Origin: an uncultured Sphingomonadaceae bacterium
GTDB lineage: Bacteria; Pseudomonadota; Alphaproteobacteria; Sphingomonadales; Sphingomonadaceae
Direction of reading: 5' to 3'
DNA: 64,000 bases
NCBI GenBank assembly: GCA_947493195.1
Contig: CANLQG010000006.1
Span: forward strand, 1 to 64,000
Under the pieces are notes generated by a model. The model did not search any database. It saw only the letters and a program-made list of their open reading frames with translations, and was not told the DNA's origin. Within the stretch, counting starts at the first letter, position 1. The number at the start of each line of letters is the position of its first letter. Positions 44,740 through 53,748 of the stretch are shown here, piece by piece. The translations under genes and the position numbers were made by a program.

Positions 44740-47051
44740 TGCACTCTCGTCGTGGTGGCGATGGCCGCAGGCGCAATCGAGCCGGGGGCCCTGCCCTCGA
44801 TGACGATCTCCCCACGCGCCCTGATGTCATCGGATGCACTGCCGACCATGATCTCGATCACGCCGGGTTCGACCACCCAGTCGCCGCCTGCAGACCACAG
44901 GGCGAACTGATCGGCGCGCAGGGTGAATGATACGCGCCTGGTTTCTCCCGGAGCGAGCGACACGCGCTGGAATCCGCGCAGCTGCATCACCGGCCGCGAC
45001 ACGCTTGCAACCGGGTCGCGGACGTAGAGCTGGACTACCTCGTCACCGGCACGATCACCCGTGTTCGAAACCTGTAGCGCGACCGTCGCGATGCCGCCGT
45101 CGGCCGGAATGCGCGCATTATCCAGCCGCAGTGAGCCATAGGCGAAGTCGGTGTAGCTCTTCCCGTGGCCGAAGGCGTAGAGCGGGGTTATCGGCTGGTC
45201 CATGTAGCGCGCGGTATCGCGCGAGAGATCGGGATCGGCGGGTCTTCCGCTTGGCAAGTGATCGTAATTGACCGGAACCTGCCCGGTCGTGCGCGGAAAG
45301 CTGGCAGGCAGCTTGCCGCCCGGATTGTTCTCGCCGAACAGGGTGGAGACGATTGCGGGACCGGCCTCGATACCCAGCAGCCAGGTCATCAGCACCGCGT
45401 CTGCCTTCTCGGCGATTTCGGGGATGGCCAGGGGCCGCCCGCCCATCAGCACCACGACAAGCGGCTTGCCCGTGGCTGTAAGAGCCTCGAAGAGTTCGCT
45501 CTGGCGACCGGGGAGTTCCAGCGACGAACGGCTGCGGGCCTCGCCCGACCAGTCGTAATCTGCCCCCAGCGCGACGACGATGACATCGGCTGCTTCGGCA
45601 GCGGTCACCGCGGCCACGATACCAGAGGTATCGTCCGAACGCGTGTCTACTCCCGTGGTGTATATCACGTCAGCATGAGCCGCCTCCAGCGCAGCACGAA
45701 GGGTGACTACGTCGCTCTCCTGCCCTTGCGCCCGCCACGATCCCAGCTGTGAAAGGGCATCGTCGGCCAGCGCTCCGATCAGCGCGATGCGCCCGGCATT
45801 GCGCGCCAGCGGCAGTACTTCGGCATCATTCTGCAGGAGCACGATGGATTGCTGCGCGACCTCTCTGGCAGCCTCGCGGTGGCTGCCCGACAGCATGACC
45901 GAAGCCTCCCGCCCCGCGTCATGGTAGGCGTAGGGATCGGCGAACAGGCCCATGTCCCGCTTTACGGTCAGGATGCGCCGCACCGCCTCGTCCAGCAAGG
46001 GTAACAGGGCGGGATCAGCCTCGATCGCCGCGCGCAGATCGTCGGCGTAGATGTCGCTGACCATGTCCATGTCGACGCCTGCGCGCAGTGCCAGGGTGGC
46101 TGCATCCTGCCGGGACTCCGCAACGCCGTGGGCCTGCAATTCCTCGATGGCTCGCCAGTCGGAAAGCAGCAGGCCTTGCCACCCCCAGTCTTCGCGTAAC
46201 ATCGTGCGCAACAACGCTTCATTGCCGGTGGTGGGCACACCGTTCAGCGCGTTGAATGCGGTCATGAAACTCGCCGTGCCGGCCTCCACTGCTGCACGGA
46301 ACGGAGGGAGATAGGTCTCCTGCAAGGCGCGTGCGCCAAGATCCGCTCCGGCATAGTCACGGCCGCCCTCTGCGGCGCCGTAGGCACCGAAATGCTTGGT
46401 GCCGGCCATGATCGTGTCCGGCGCAGCAAGACTGTCACCCTGGAAACCGTGAACCTGCGCCGCTGCCATGCGGCTGCCGAGATAGGGGTCTTCGCCCGCC
46501 CCCTCGACGATGCGACCCCAGCGCGGGTCGCGCGCGACATCCACCATCGGGGCGAAGGTCCAGTGCAACCCCGCAGCGCTGGCTTCGCGTGCCGCGATGC
46601 GTGCATGGCGCCCGGCGGCTGCGGGATCCCAGCTAGCCGCCATGGCGAGCGGTACGGGGAAGATCGTGCGATAGCCGTGCACCACGTCCATCGAGAACAG
46701 CAAGGGGATGCCCAGCCTGCTCTCCTCCACGGCGACCCGCTGCAATTCCCGCAAGGGTTCTGCACCCGCGACATGCAGGTAGGAGCCGACTTCGCCGCGC
46801 CTTACGCGGTCAAGTTCGTCGGGCCCGAGCCGGGAATTGAGGCTTTTCGACCGCCCACCCATGCGCTGCACCAGTTGGCCGATCTTCTCGTCCAGCGTCA
46901 TCCGCGACAGCAGCAGGTCGATATCGACCGATTCTTCTATCCCGCCGATGGGAGCCTGCGCGACGTTGTCCGCCCGCGCCGATGGCGGACCTGCCAGCAT
47001 AAGAGCGGCAAATCCTGCCACGATCGAGGAAGATAGCGCTACCAGTTTCAT
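44736..47051 (-). CDS. GH3 beta-glucosidase/beta-xylosidase (BglX-like)
   Basis: Encodes 771 residues. A Sec signal peptide (FAALMLAGPPSARADN) is followed by the GH3 N-terminal barrel (about 45-360): LLSRMTLDEKIGQLVQRMGG, SMDVVHGYRTIFPVPLA, GAGEDPYLGSRMAAAQ, TKHFGAYGAAEGGRDY and the nucleophile Asp in LLLSDWRAIEEL. The C-terminal alpha/beta sandwich and a fibronectin-III-like domain (EVVQLYVRDPVASVSRPVMQ) complete the architecture of periplasmic BglX. It releases glucose or xylose from short oligosaccharides. The start is the ATG at 47051. An XylR-like site covers codons 3-7, and a second lies 157 bases upstream before the divergent GH3 gene. Confidence 0.9.
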   Translation of the reverse strand: MKLVALSSSIVAGFAALMLAGPPSARADNVAQAPIGGIEESVDIDLLLSRMTLDEKIGQLVQRMGGRSKSLNSRLGPDELDRVRRGEVGSYLHVAGAEPLRELQRVAVEESRLGIPLLFSMDVVHGYRTIFPVPLAMAASWDPAAAGRHARIAAREASAAGLHWTFAPMVDVARDPRWGRIVEGAGEDPYLGSRMAAAQVHGFQGDSLAAPDTIMAGTKHFGAYGAAEGGRDYAGADLGARALQETYLPPFRAAVEAGTASFMTAFNALNGVPTTGNEALLRTMLREDWGWQGLLLSDWRAIEELQAHGVAESRQDAATLALRAGVDMDMVSDIYADDLRAAIEADPALLPLLDEAVRRILTVKRDMGLFADPYAYHDAGREASVMLSGSHREAAREVAQQSIVLLQNDAEVLPLARNAGRIALIGALADDALSQLGSWRAQGQESDVVTLRAALEAAHADVIYTTGVDTRSDDTSGIVAAVTAAEAADVIVVALGADYDWSGEARSRSSLELPGRQSELFEALTATGKPLVVVLMGGRPLAIPEIAEKADAVLMTWLLGIEAGPAIVSTLFGENNPGGKLPASFPRTTGQVPVNYDHLPSGRPADPDLSRDTARYMDQPITPLYAFGHGKSYTDFAYGSLRLDNARIPADGGIATVALQVSNTGDRAGDEVVQLYVRDPVASVSRPVMQLRGFQRVSLAPGETRRVSFTLRADQFALWSAGGDWVVEPGVIEIMVGSASDDIRARGEIVIEGRAPGSIAPAAIATTTRVQ
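47031..47044. promoter_or_regulatory. XylR operator 2, inside the start of the GH3 gene
   Basis: AGATAGCGCTACCA matches the palindrome TGGTAGCGCTACCA at 12 of 14 positions. It overlaps codons 3-7 of the minus-strand GH3 gene, so a bound repressor would also block early elongation. Confidence 0.5.
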
Positions 47052-47207
47052 GTGATCCCATCCCTGCCCAGTTCCCGGCCCGCCCTTGAACAGGCGGTGC
47101 CTTTGGCGCCACGATAAGCTGCAATCGCGGAATGGACAAGGAAATCGAACGGTCCCACTTGTGCCAGAGGCCGTATCGGGCAATAACCGCGCGGTCGCAT
47201 ACCTTAA

Positions 47208-47221
47208 AGGTAGCGCTCACA
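47208..47221. promoter_or_regulatory. XylR operator 3 (between divergent GH3 genes)
   Basis: AGGTAGCGCTCACA keeps the GGTAGCGCT half and is degenerate on the right. It lies 51 bases upstream of the plus-strand GH3 gene and about 177 bases from operator 2. Confidence 0.55.
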
Positions 47222-47271
47222 TTCGTCATGGATGGCTGCGGGCTCGGTCCCGTCGGCGCGAGGGAGGGATT

Positions 47272-49797
47272 ATGAAGTTCGCAAGGTTTCTGGCGTCGGG
47301 CGTTGCAGCGCTGGCGCTCTCGGCATGCATGCAGTCGGGCACCTCGCCCGAAACCGGTGCGAGCGCCCTGGCGAGTGCAGAAGCAACCCCGGCAGCCGGG
47401 GTGGCCGATCCTGCCATCTGGCCCGAGTACGATTATCCGGTCACCGTGCCGGCGCAGGACGCCGCGATGATCGCCGGCCTGCTCTCCAGGCTGACGCTGG
47501 AAGAGAAGATCGGCCAGCTTGTGCAGGCAGACCTGTGCTGCGTGACGCCGGAGGATGTGCGCCGGTACAACCTCGGCTCCATCCTGGTGGGCGGGAACAG
47601 CGGCCCGGACGGTAACGACCTGGCCCCTGCGCCCGACTGGCTCGCCGCGGCGGACGCGTTCTACGCCGAATCGGTAGACACCAGCGACGGCGGGGTCGGC
47701 GTTCCCATCATCTGGGGAACCGATGCCGTACATGGACACTCGAACATCATCGGTGCGACCATCTTTCCGCACAACATCGGGCTGGGCGCAGCCCGCGATG
47801 TGGACCTCATCGAACGGATCGGCGCGGCCACCGCGCGCGAGATCCGGGTTACCGGGCAGGAATGGACTTTCGCGCCGACCGTGGCCGTGCCGCAGGACTT
47901 TCGCTGGGGCCGCTCCTACGAGGGCTATTCCTCCGATCCCGAACTCGTCGCCTCCTATGTCGGGGCGATGGTGCGGGGACTGCAAGGACCGCCCGACAAC
48001 CAGGATCTGCTCTCCGGTCCCTACGTGATCGCATCGACCAAGCATTTCCTGGCCGATGGAGGAACGGACGATGGCGTCGATCAGGGCGACAGCTCGATCA
48101 GCGAAGAGGACCTGCGCGATATTCACGGCCTCCCCTACGGCCCGGCGATTGCGGAAGGTGTCGCCACGGTCATGATCAGCTTCTCAAGCTGGCAGGGCGT
48201 CAAGATGACCGGCAACCGCTCGCTGGTGACAGACGTGCTGAAGGACAGGTTCGATTTCGGCGGCTTCGTCGTTTCCGACTGGAACGCACACGGACAGGTT
48301 GCCGGATGCACCAACGAAAGCTGCCCGCAGGCGCTGATGGCCGGCATCGACATGTACATGGCACCCGACACCTGGCGCGACATCTATGACGACCTGCTGG
48401 AGCGTGCCCGCGGCGGCGAGATACCGATGGAGCGGATCGACGAAGCGGTAACCCGCATCCTCGAGGTCAAGGCACGGCTCGGGTTGTTCGGGGCCGGGGC
48501 CCCGTCCACCAGGCCGCTTGCCGGGGATTACGATCTTCTCGGCGCGGCGGAGCATCGCGAGATCGCGCGCGAAGCCGTGCGCAAGTCGCTGGTGCTGCTG
48601 CGCAACGACGGGCCGCTGCCGCTCGCCAGCGGTTCCCGCCTGCTGGTAGCCGGAGACGGGGCAGACGATATCGCCCGGCAATCGGGCGGCTGGACGCTGA
48701 GCTGGCAGGGAACCGGTATCGACAATTCGCACTTCCCCGGTGCGACTTCGATCTGGGCGGCGCTGGACGCTGCGATGGAAGAAGGCGGCGGAAGCGCCGA
48801 ATTGTCGCCCGACGGCAGTTTCACCACCCGTCCCGATGCCGCCGTGGTGGTATTCGGCGAACGCCCCTATGCGGAGTTCCAGGGCGACCGCGCGACCCTG
48901 GCGCTGGATGCCGAACTGACCGGGCCGTACGAGACAATGCGCACCCTGCAATCGCAGGGCATCCCGGTGATCGCCCTGATGATCACGGGTCGACCGCTTT
49001 ACGTGAACCCGGCCTTGAACACCGCCGATGCTTTCGTGGTCGCCTGGTTGCCCGGCAGCGAAGGCGGCGGGGTCGCCGATGTGCTGGTGGGGAATGCCGA
49101 GGGGGCACCGCGCTACGACTTTTCCGGCAAGCTGCCCGCTGCCTGGCCGCTGACCCCCGACATGCAGGATGGCGCGCTGTTCGATTATGGATACGGCCTG
49201 ACCTATTCCAGCCCCGACAGCACCTGGCAGGAGTTGCCGCTTAGCGATACGGGCGATGCCAGCGACAGCCGGGTCTGGTTCGCCGATGGCCTGCCTGCGG
49301 CCGCATGGTCGCTGCATGTCACCGATCCGTCCGCCCCCACCAGCCAGATCCGCATCACTACCGTACCGGCAACTGCGCTGGATGGCCGCGTGTCGGTGAC
49401 CGCGGTCAATCACGTGGTTCAGGAAGGTGCGCGCCGTTTCGATATCGCCTCGGGCGATGCGGCCGTGTCGCTCAGCACGTTCAACCCCATCGACATCACG
49501 CGCGAGGCCAACGCCGATATCCTGTTGCTGTTCACGCTCAAGGTAGACGAAGCGCCCGAAGGTGCCGCAATAGCCATGCGGGCGGCTTCGGGCGATATGG
49601 TCGCAAGCGCGGTCGATCTGCCTGCCACCGGCCAATTCGTGCGCTATGGCCTCCCGCTGCGATGCCTGCGTGACAAGGGTCTGGACTTGACCAGCGTCCA
49701 GGCGCCGTTCGTGCTTGAGACCGAGGGGGGCGGAGACGTTTCCCTGGCCGAAGTGCGCTTGGGGATGGATGCGGAGCGGGTGCTGCCCTGTTCGTGA
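47272..49797 (+). CDS. GH3 exo-beta-glucan glucohydrolase, lipoprotein
   Basis: Encodes 841 residues. A lipoprotein signal with lipobox LSAC (residues 16-19) suggests outer-membrane anchoring. The GH3 barrel carries LLSRLTLEEKIGQLVQADLC, WGTDAVHGHSNIIGATIFPH, ASTKHFLADGGTDDG and the nucleophile Asp in GGFVVSDWNAHGQ. The alpha/beta sandwich domain follows, and a C-terminal extension (about 690-840) resembles the CBM-like domain of ExoP/CelD-type glucan 1,4- or 1,3-beta-glucosidases. It trims glucan or cello-oligosaccharides from the non-reducing end. The ATG follows GGGAGG. The cupin gene follows 28 bases later, probably in the same operon. Confidence 0.9.
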   Translation: MKFARFLASGVAALALSACMQSGTSPETGASALASAEATPAAGVADPAIWPEYDYPVTVPAQDAAMIAGLLSRLTLEEKIGQLVQADLCCVTPEDVRRYNLGSILVGGNSGPDGNDLAPAPDWLAAADAFYAESVDTSDGGVGVPIIWGTDAVHGHSNIIGATIFPHNIGLGAARDVDLIERIGAATAREIRVTGQEWTFAPTVAVPQDFRWGRSYEGYSSDPELVASYVGAMVRGLQGPPDNQDLLSGPYVIASTKHFLADGGTDDGVDQGDSSISEEDLRDIHGLPYGPAIAEGVATVMISFSSWQGVKMTGNRSLVTDVLKDRFDFGGFVVSDWNAHGQVAGCTNESCPQALMAGIDMYMAPDTWRDIYDDLLERARGGEIPMERIDEAVTRILEVKARLGLFGAGAPSTRPLAGDYDLLGAAEHREIAREAVRKSLVLLRNDGPLPLASGSRLLVAGDGADDIARQSGGWTLSWQGTGIDNSHFPGATSIWAALDAAMEEGGGSAELSPDGSFTTRPDAAVVVFGERPYAEFQGDRATLALDAELTGPYETMRTLQSQGIPVIALMITGRPLYVNPALNTADAFVVAWLPGSEGGGVADVLVGNAEGAPRYDFSGKLPAAWPLTPDMQDGALFDYGYGLTYSSPDSTWQELPLSDTGDASDSRVWFADGLPAAAWSLHVTDPSAPTSQIRITTVPATALDGRVSVTAVNHVVQEGARRFDIASGDAAVSLSTFNPIDITREANADILLLFTLKVDEAPEGAAIAMRAASGDMVASAVDLPATGQFVRYGLPLRCLRDKGLDLTSVQAPFVLETEGGGDVSLAEVRLGMDAERVLPCS

Positions 49798-49825
49798 TTG
49801 CCTGCAATATGGTAGCCTCCGGCGC

Positions 49826-50833
49826 ATGAAGCCGATCCGAGAAGTTCCCCTGCCGGTTGGCGCAGAGTTCGAACGCGACATCCGTGCCGCTTACGAACCC
49901 GTGGTCATACGCGGGGTGGTGGCGGACTGGCCTCTCGTGGAGCTTGGCAAGGGCTCGCCATCTGAAGCCTTGGCCTACTTTGAACGCCTGGACTCGGGTG
50001 CGCCGACGGAATTGATGATCGCGCCTTCCAGCGAGGGCGGCCGCTTCTTTTACAGCCCAGACATGCGCGGTTTCAATTTCCGCAGGGAACGGGCGACGCT
50101 TTCGCAGCTGACACAGCATTTGCGGCAGATCGAGCAGGAGGCGGAGCCTATCGGCATCTATGCCGGGGCTACACCTGCGGCGAGCCACCTTCCCGGCTTC
50201 GAGCGCGAGAATGCGTTTCCGCTTGGCGAGGAGCAGCCGGGGGCGACCACGCGGGTCTGGGTGGGCAATGCTACGCAGGTTGCGACCCACTTCGACCTTT
50301 CGGACAATTTTGCCGTGGTCGCGGTGGGCAAGCGGCGCTTTACCCTCTTCCCGCCAGAGGCGACCGCCAATCTCTACGTAGGTCCGCTGGACATGACGCT
50401 GGCTGGTCAGCCGGTGAGCATGGTCGATCCCCTGTCCCCCGACCTCGATCGATATCCCCGTTACGAGGAAGCTGCGAAACTGGCGCGGTTCGCCGAATTG
50501 CAACCGGGCGATGCCATCTACATCCCGACGCTATGGTGGCATCATGTGCAGGCGACCCAACCGATCAACGTGCTAGTCAATTACTGGCACAACGACGCGC
50601 AGCGCGGCGGGGGCTTCCTTGCGCTGGTCCACGCCATCCTCGCCATTCGCGACCAGCCTGCGGGAGAGCGAAAGGCCTGGCAAAGCTGGTTCGACCATTT
50701 CGTGTTCTCGGATGAGGCCGCCGATGCGGCAGCGCACCTGCCGCCGCCCGCCCGCACTGTCACCGGCCCGCCGTCCCCCCAGCGCGATGAAATGATCCGC
50801 CGGTTCATCCTGCAGGTCCTGTCAGGCCGCTAG
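49826..50833 (+). CDS. Cupin_8/JmjC-like Fe(II) oxygenase-type protein
   Basis: Encodes 335 residues. The cupin-8 fold is recognised from YEPVVIRGVVADWPLVELG near the N-terminus, the metal-site HFDLSDNFAVVAVGKRRFTL near residue 155 and the second-strand YIPTLWWHHVQATQPINVLV near 240. Family members are 2-oxoglutarate/Fe(II) hydroxylases or their relatives. Genes of this kind are often found in TonB-dependent carbohydrate loci of Caulobacter, sphingomonads and Xanthomonas, but their role there is not established. It directly follows the GH3 lipoprotein gene. Confidence 0.85.
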   Translation: MKPIREVPLPVGAEFERDIRAAYEPVVIRGVVADWPLVELGKGSPSEALAYFERLDSGAPTELMIAPSSEGGRFFYSPDMRGFNFRRERATLSQLTQHLRQIEQEAEPIGIYAGATPAASHLPGFERENAFPLGEEQPGATTRVWVGNATQVATHFDLSDNFAVVAVGKRRFTLFPPEATANLYVGPLDMTLAGQPVSMVDPLSPDLDRYPRYEEAAKLARFAELQPGDAIYIPTLWWHHVQATQPINVLVNYWHNDAQRGGGFLALVHAILAIRDQPAGERKAWQSWFDHFVFSDEAADAAAHLPPPARTVTGPPSPQRDEMIRRFILQVLSGR

Positions 50834-50877
50834 TCGCAAGCCCTTCAATTGAACTGTTTGCGGCGCCCCCGGCTTCG

Positions 50878-50891
50878 TGGTAGCGCTACCG
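50878..50891. promoter_or_regulatory. XylR operator 4 (GH5 gene)
   Basis: TGGTAGCGCTACCG matches the consensus at 13 of 14 positions and sits 42 bases before the GH5 start codon, so the GH5 gene has its own regulated promoter. Confidence 0.7.
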
Positions 50892-50932
50892 CCAGAGACT
50901 GCGACGAGCAGCCGGTCCAGGGAGAGAAATCT

Positions 50933-51961
50933 ATGAAACGAGCACTAACTTTGGCGATCAGCGCACTGGCGCTTTCAGCTTGCACGGCCACGTCGTCAGC
51001 ACAGTCGCTTGCCGCCAATCCGCCGCCTGCCGCAGCACTCCCGGTCGGCACCTGCGTCAACATGGGCAACACGCTGGAGGCGGAGCAGGAAGGCAGCTGG
51101 GGCGGCGCTCCTATATCGACGGAAGACTTCGCGCGGATCAGCGAAGCCGGCTTCGACACCATTCGCCTGCCGGTGCGCTGGCACAACAAGACCTTGCAGC
51201 AAGCGCCCTGGACGGTCGATCCAGCCTGGATGGACCGGGTCCAGGAGGTGGTCGACCAGGCCCTTGCGGCCGATCTCAATGTCATCCTGAACAGCCATCA
51301 TTTCGATCCCATCCACGAGGATCCACTGGCGGTGGCGCAATGGCACGGCGCGGTCTGGGCGCAGATTGCAGAACGGTTCGAAGGCTATCCCGAAGACAGC
51401 CTGTGGTTCGAACTGGAAAACGAGCCGCACAACAATTTCGACCATTCGAACCTGCTGGAAACGCTCGAACCCGCGCTCGAAGCGGTGAGGGCCCGCCATC
51501 CGACGCGCGCGGTCATCATCGGTGGCGAGAACTGGAGCGGGATCGATTCCCTGGCAACTTTGCCGCTGCCCAACGATCCCAACATCCACGCGACGTTCCA
51601 CTATTACGATCCCTTCACCTACACCCACCAGGGGGCCAGCTGGACCGCGCCCGACGTGCCGCCACCGGGCCGCGATTTCCCGACTGCCGAGGATCGCCAG
51701 AAACTGGCCGCCGATGTGGAGAAGGTGCGCGACTACATCGAACGCACCGGGCACGTGCCTTTCATGGGGGAAACCGGTGCCTACGACCTGCATATTTCAA
51801 CCGAGGATCGTGCAACCTATCACCGGATGGTGACGCAGGCCTTTGCGCCGACCGGTATTGGCATCTGCGTCTGGGCCTACACCAACACCTTCCCCTTCTG
51901 GGATCGCGAGAATGGCGAATGGCTGCCCGGAATGCGCGCGGCCTTGGGCTTGCCCGAATAG
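50933..51961 (+). CDS. GH5 cellulase/endoglucanase-type lipoprotein
   Basis: Encodes 342 residues. The N-terminus has a lipobox (LALSAC), so the enzyme is probably membrane-anchored. The GH5 barrel shows GTCVNMGNTLEAEQEGSWGG, FDTIRLPVRWHNK, LNVILNSHHFDPIHEDP, the acid/base Glu in WFELENEPHNNF and the nucleophile Glu in VPFMGETGAYDL. It should cut internal beta-1,4 links in glucan, or possibly mannan or xyloglucan; subfamily not determined. GGGAGAG precedes the ATG. An operator stands in front and a long hairpin just after the stop. Confidence 0.88.
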   Translation: MKRALTLAISALALSACTATSSAQSLAANPPPAAALPVGTCVNMGNTLEAEQEGSWGGAPISTEDFARISEAGFDTIRLPVRWHNKTLQQAPWTVDPAWMDRVQEVVDQALAADLNVILNSHHFDPIHEDPLAVAQWHGAVWAQIAERFEGYPEDSLWFELENEPHNNFDHSNLLETLEPALEAVRARHPTRAVIIGGENWSGIDSLATLPLPNDPNIHATFHYYDPFTYTHQGASWTAPDVPPPGRDFPTAEDRQKLAADVEKVRDYIERTGHVPFMGETGAYDLHISTEDRATYHRMVTQAFAPTGIGICVWAYTNTFPFWDRENGEWLPGMRAALGLPE

Positions 51962-51979
51962 ACGTCCCGACGCCGATGC

Positions 51980-52004
51980 GGGCGAGCGCTCCTAGCGCTC
52001 GCCC
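51980..52004. terminator. Bidirectional hairpin between GH5 and GH43
   Basis: GGGCGAGCGCT and AGCGCTCGCCC form a perfect 11-bp stem with the 3-base loop CCT between convergent genes. The stop codon of the GH43 gene lies at the loop, so its last codons are part of the stem. No T tract, but its strength and position favour termination on both strands. Confidence 0.55.
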
Positions 52005-53650
52005 GCCAGAGCATAGGGGCCGACGACCAGCCCGGTGAACAGTCCGGCGTGTACCGATGCCAGCGGCTCCACATCGATTTCGGGCGAGGTATTCCATTCG
52101 TCCTGCATCGAAGCGCGCCACGATGCCGTCGCCTGCCCTTCTCGCAAGGTCAGGCGAAGCTGAGCCGAGGTCGAATCCCAGGGGGCCGAGTAGACGAGCG
52201 CACCCTGCTCGGCGTCTCCCGGGTCCTTGCGCAGCCGCACTGCGATCCTGTTGCCCTGCGGTGCCAGTTCAATACCCGCGGTAAGGAAATGGCCTTCGTC
52301 CATGAAGGCCAGCATCCCGGCGAAATCGCCTGGTTCACCGTCAGCGAAGTCGACCTGCGTAGTTATCGTCGCCTCATGGTGACGCAGCCGGCGGCCGATG
52401 AACGAAGGGCGCGCAAGGCTGCCCGCGCTGGCAGCGCCGGGTTCGAGACGCATCGTGCCGCGCTCGATATCATGCAGCATGGCCGCGCCACCGTCCGGGC
52501 TGCGCAGCGTGATCCATTCGGGCGACAGCGACAACTGGTCGAAATCGTCGCGCCAGTTCCGCCATTCCTCGCCCGGCGAGGTCGGCAGGTCCGGTCGCTG
52601 CGAAACCATCGGCACGGCCTCCCCGGATTTGAGGAAATAGGGCCAGCCGTCTTCCCACTGCACCGGCAGGAGGAAGGTCTCACGGCCCAGTAGCGTTGAT
52701 TGGCCTTCGAACGGCCGGGTCGCCAGGAAGAGGCCCCACCAGCTTCCGTCATCCAGTTCCACAATGTCGGCATGGCCCGTCGCCTCGACCCTGTCGGCCC
52801 GGCCAGCGGGCATGTCACGCTGGGTGAGGATCGGGTTTATCGGTCCCGGCTCGTACGGGCCATCGACATTGCGCGAGCGGTAGATCGTCTGCGAATGCTG
52901 GTCTGCCGTGCCACCTTCGGCAGCCAGCAGGTAGTACCAGCCGTCGACCTTGTAGATGTGCGGCCCTTCCGCCCAGACGGGCTGTTCGTCGAGATCGACC
53001 CCGCCATTAATTAGCAGCTTGCGATCGGGCAGGACCTGCATCGCGTCTTGGTCAAATTCCTGGATCCACAATGCGCGGTGCCCTTCGTAAAGAGGCTGTC
53101 CCGGAGGGGCATCGTTGTAGACGATCCATGCCCGGCCTCCCTCGAAGTATAGCGACGGATCGATACCACCGAACTCCAGCCAAACAGGGTCGCTCCACGG
53201 CCCAGCCGCGCTCTCGGCGGTGATGACGAAGTTGTTGCCACACTCGATGCAGGTGTTCACGATCCAGAACTTGCCGTCGTGGTGGGTGATAGCCGGCGCA
53301 AATAGCCCCCGGTTCGTCCCCAGGCCGCTGAAGTCAACCTGGGCCGGCCGGTCGATCGCATTGCCGAGCAAGCGCCAGTTCACCAGATCGCGGCTGTGGA
53401 AGATCGGCAGGCCCGGAAACCAGCTGAAGGTGGACGTGACCGCGTAGAAGTCGTCACCCACGCGCACGATGGAAGGGTCAGGGTGGAAACCCGGCAGGAC
53501 CGGATTGGCATACTGCCCCTCGGCAAGGTCCTCACTCTCGCCAAGAGCCTCGTACTCGACGTAATCGAACACCGCCTCTCCCGCGGCTGACACCGGTGCG
53601 CCGAAGGCAACCGCCATTGTCGCTGCCATTGTTCCGATTGCTCGCTTCAT
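51992..53650 (-). CDS. GH43 beta-xylosidase/arabinofuranosidase
   Basis: Encodes 552 residues with a Sec signal peptide (ATMAVAFGAPVSAAGEA). The five-bladed propeller starts with the catalytic base Asp in NPVLPGFHPDPSIVRV, the pKa-modulating Asp in FGGIDPSLYFEGG and the general acid Glu in PVWAEGPHIYKVDGWYYLL. A C-terminal beta-sandwich (about 330-550) is the domain usual in GH43 beta-xylosidases. It removes xylose or arabinose from xylo-oligosaccharides in the periplasm. GGGAG precedes the ATG at 53650. It is divergent from xylX, and both share the operator at 53713. Confidence 0.9.
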   Translation of the reverse strand: MKRAIGTMAATMAVAFGAPVSAAGEAVFDYVEYEALGESEDLAEGQYANPVLPGFHPDPSIVRVGDDFYAVTSTFSWFPGLPIFHSRDLVNWRLLGNAIDRPAQVDFSGLGTNRGLFAPAITHHDGKFWIVNTCIECGNNFVITAESAAGPWSDPVWLEFGGIDPSLYFEGGRAWIVYNDAPPGQPLYEGHRALWIQEFDQDAMQVLPDRKLLINGGVDLDEQPVWAEGPHIYKVDGWYYLLAAEGGTADQHSQTIYRSRNVDGPYEPGPINPILTQRDMPAGRADRVEATGHADIVELDDGSWWGLFLATRPFEGQSTLLGRETFLLPVQWEDGWPYFLKSGEAVPMVSQRPDLPTSPGEEWRNWRDDFDQLSLSPEWITLRSPDGGAAMLHDIERGTMRLEPGAASAGSLARPSFIGRRLRHHEATITTQVDFADGEPGDFAGMLAFMDEGHFLTAGIELAPQGNRIAVRLRKDPGDAEQGALVYSAPWDSTSAQLRLTLREGQATASWRASMQDEWNTSPEIDVEPLASVHAGLFTGLVVGPYALAGER

Positions 53651-53712
53651 GCTGTCTGCTCCCTTGCGACTGCGCAGCCTTTTGTCCTTGCTCCGCTCGA
53701 TTCTGATCCTTA

Positions 53713-53726
53713 TGGTAGCGCTCCCA
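53713..53726. promoter_or_regulatory. XylR operator 5 (GH43 / xylX divergent promoter)
   Basis: TGGTAGCGCTCCCA matches the consensus at 13 of 14 positions in the 98-base gap between the divergent GH43 and xylX start codons. Confidence 0.7.
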
Positions 53727-53748
53727 ATTGGGAGGGCAAGAGCCACAG

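Noticed and set aside
46810..48126. 438-residue minus-strand open frame across two GH3 genes
   Set aside because: Crosses the divergent GH3 promoter region and both coding ends; shadow frame.
48184..49881. 565-residue minus-strand open frame
   Set aside because: Lies antisense to the GH3 lipoprotein gene, whose motifs and start signal are clear; no domain in the reverse frame.
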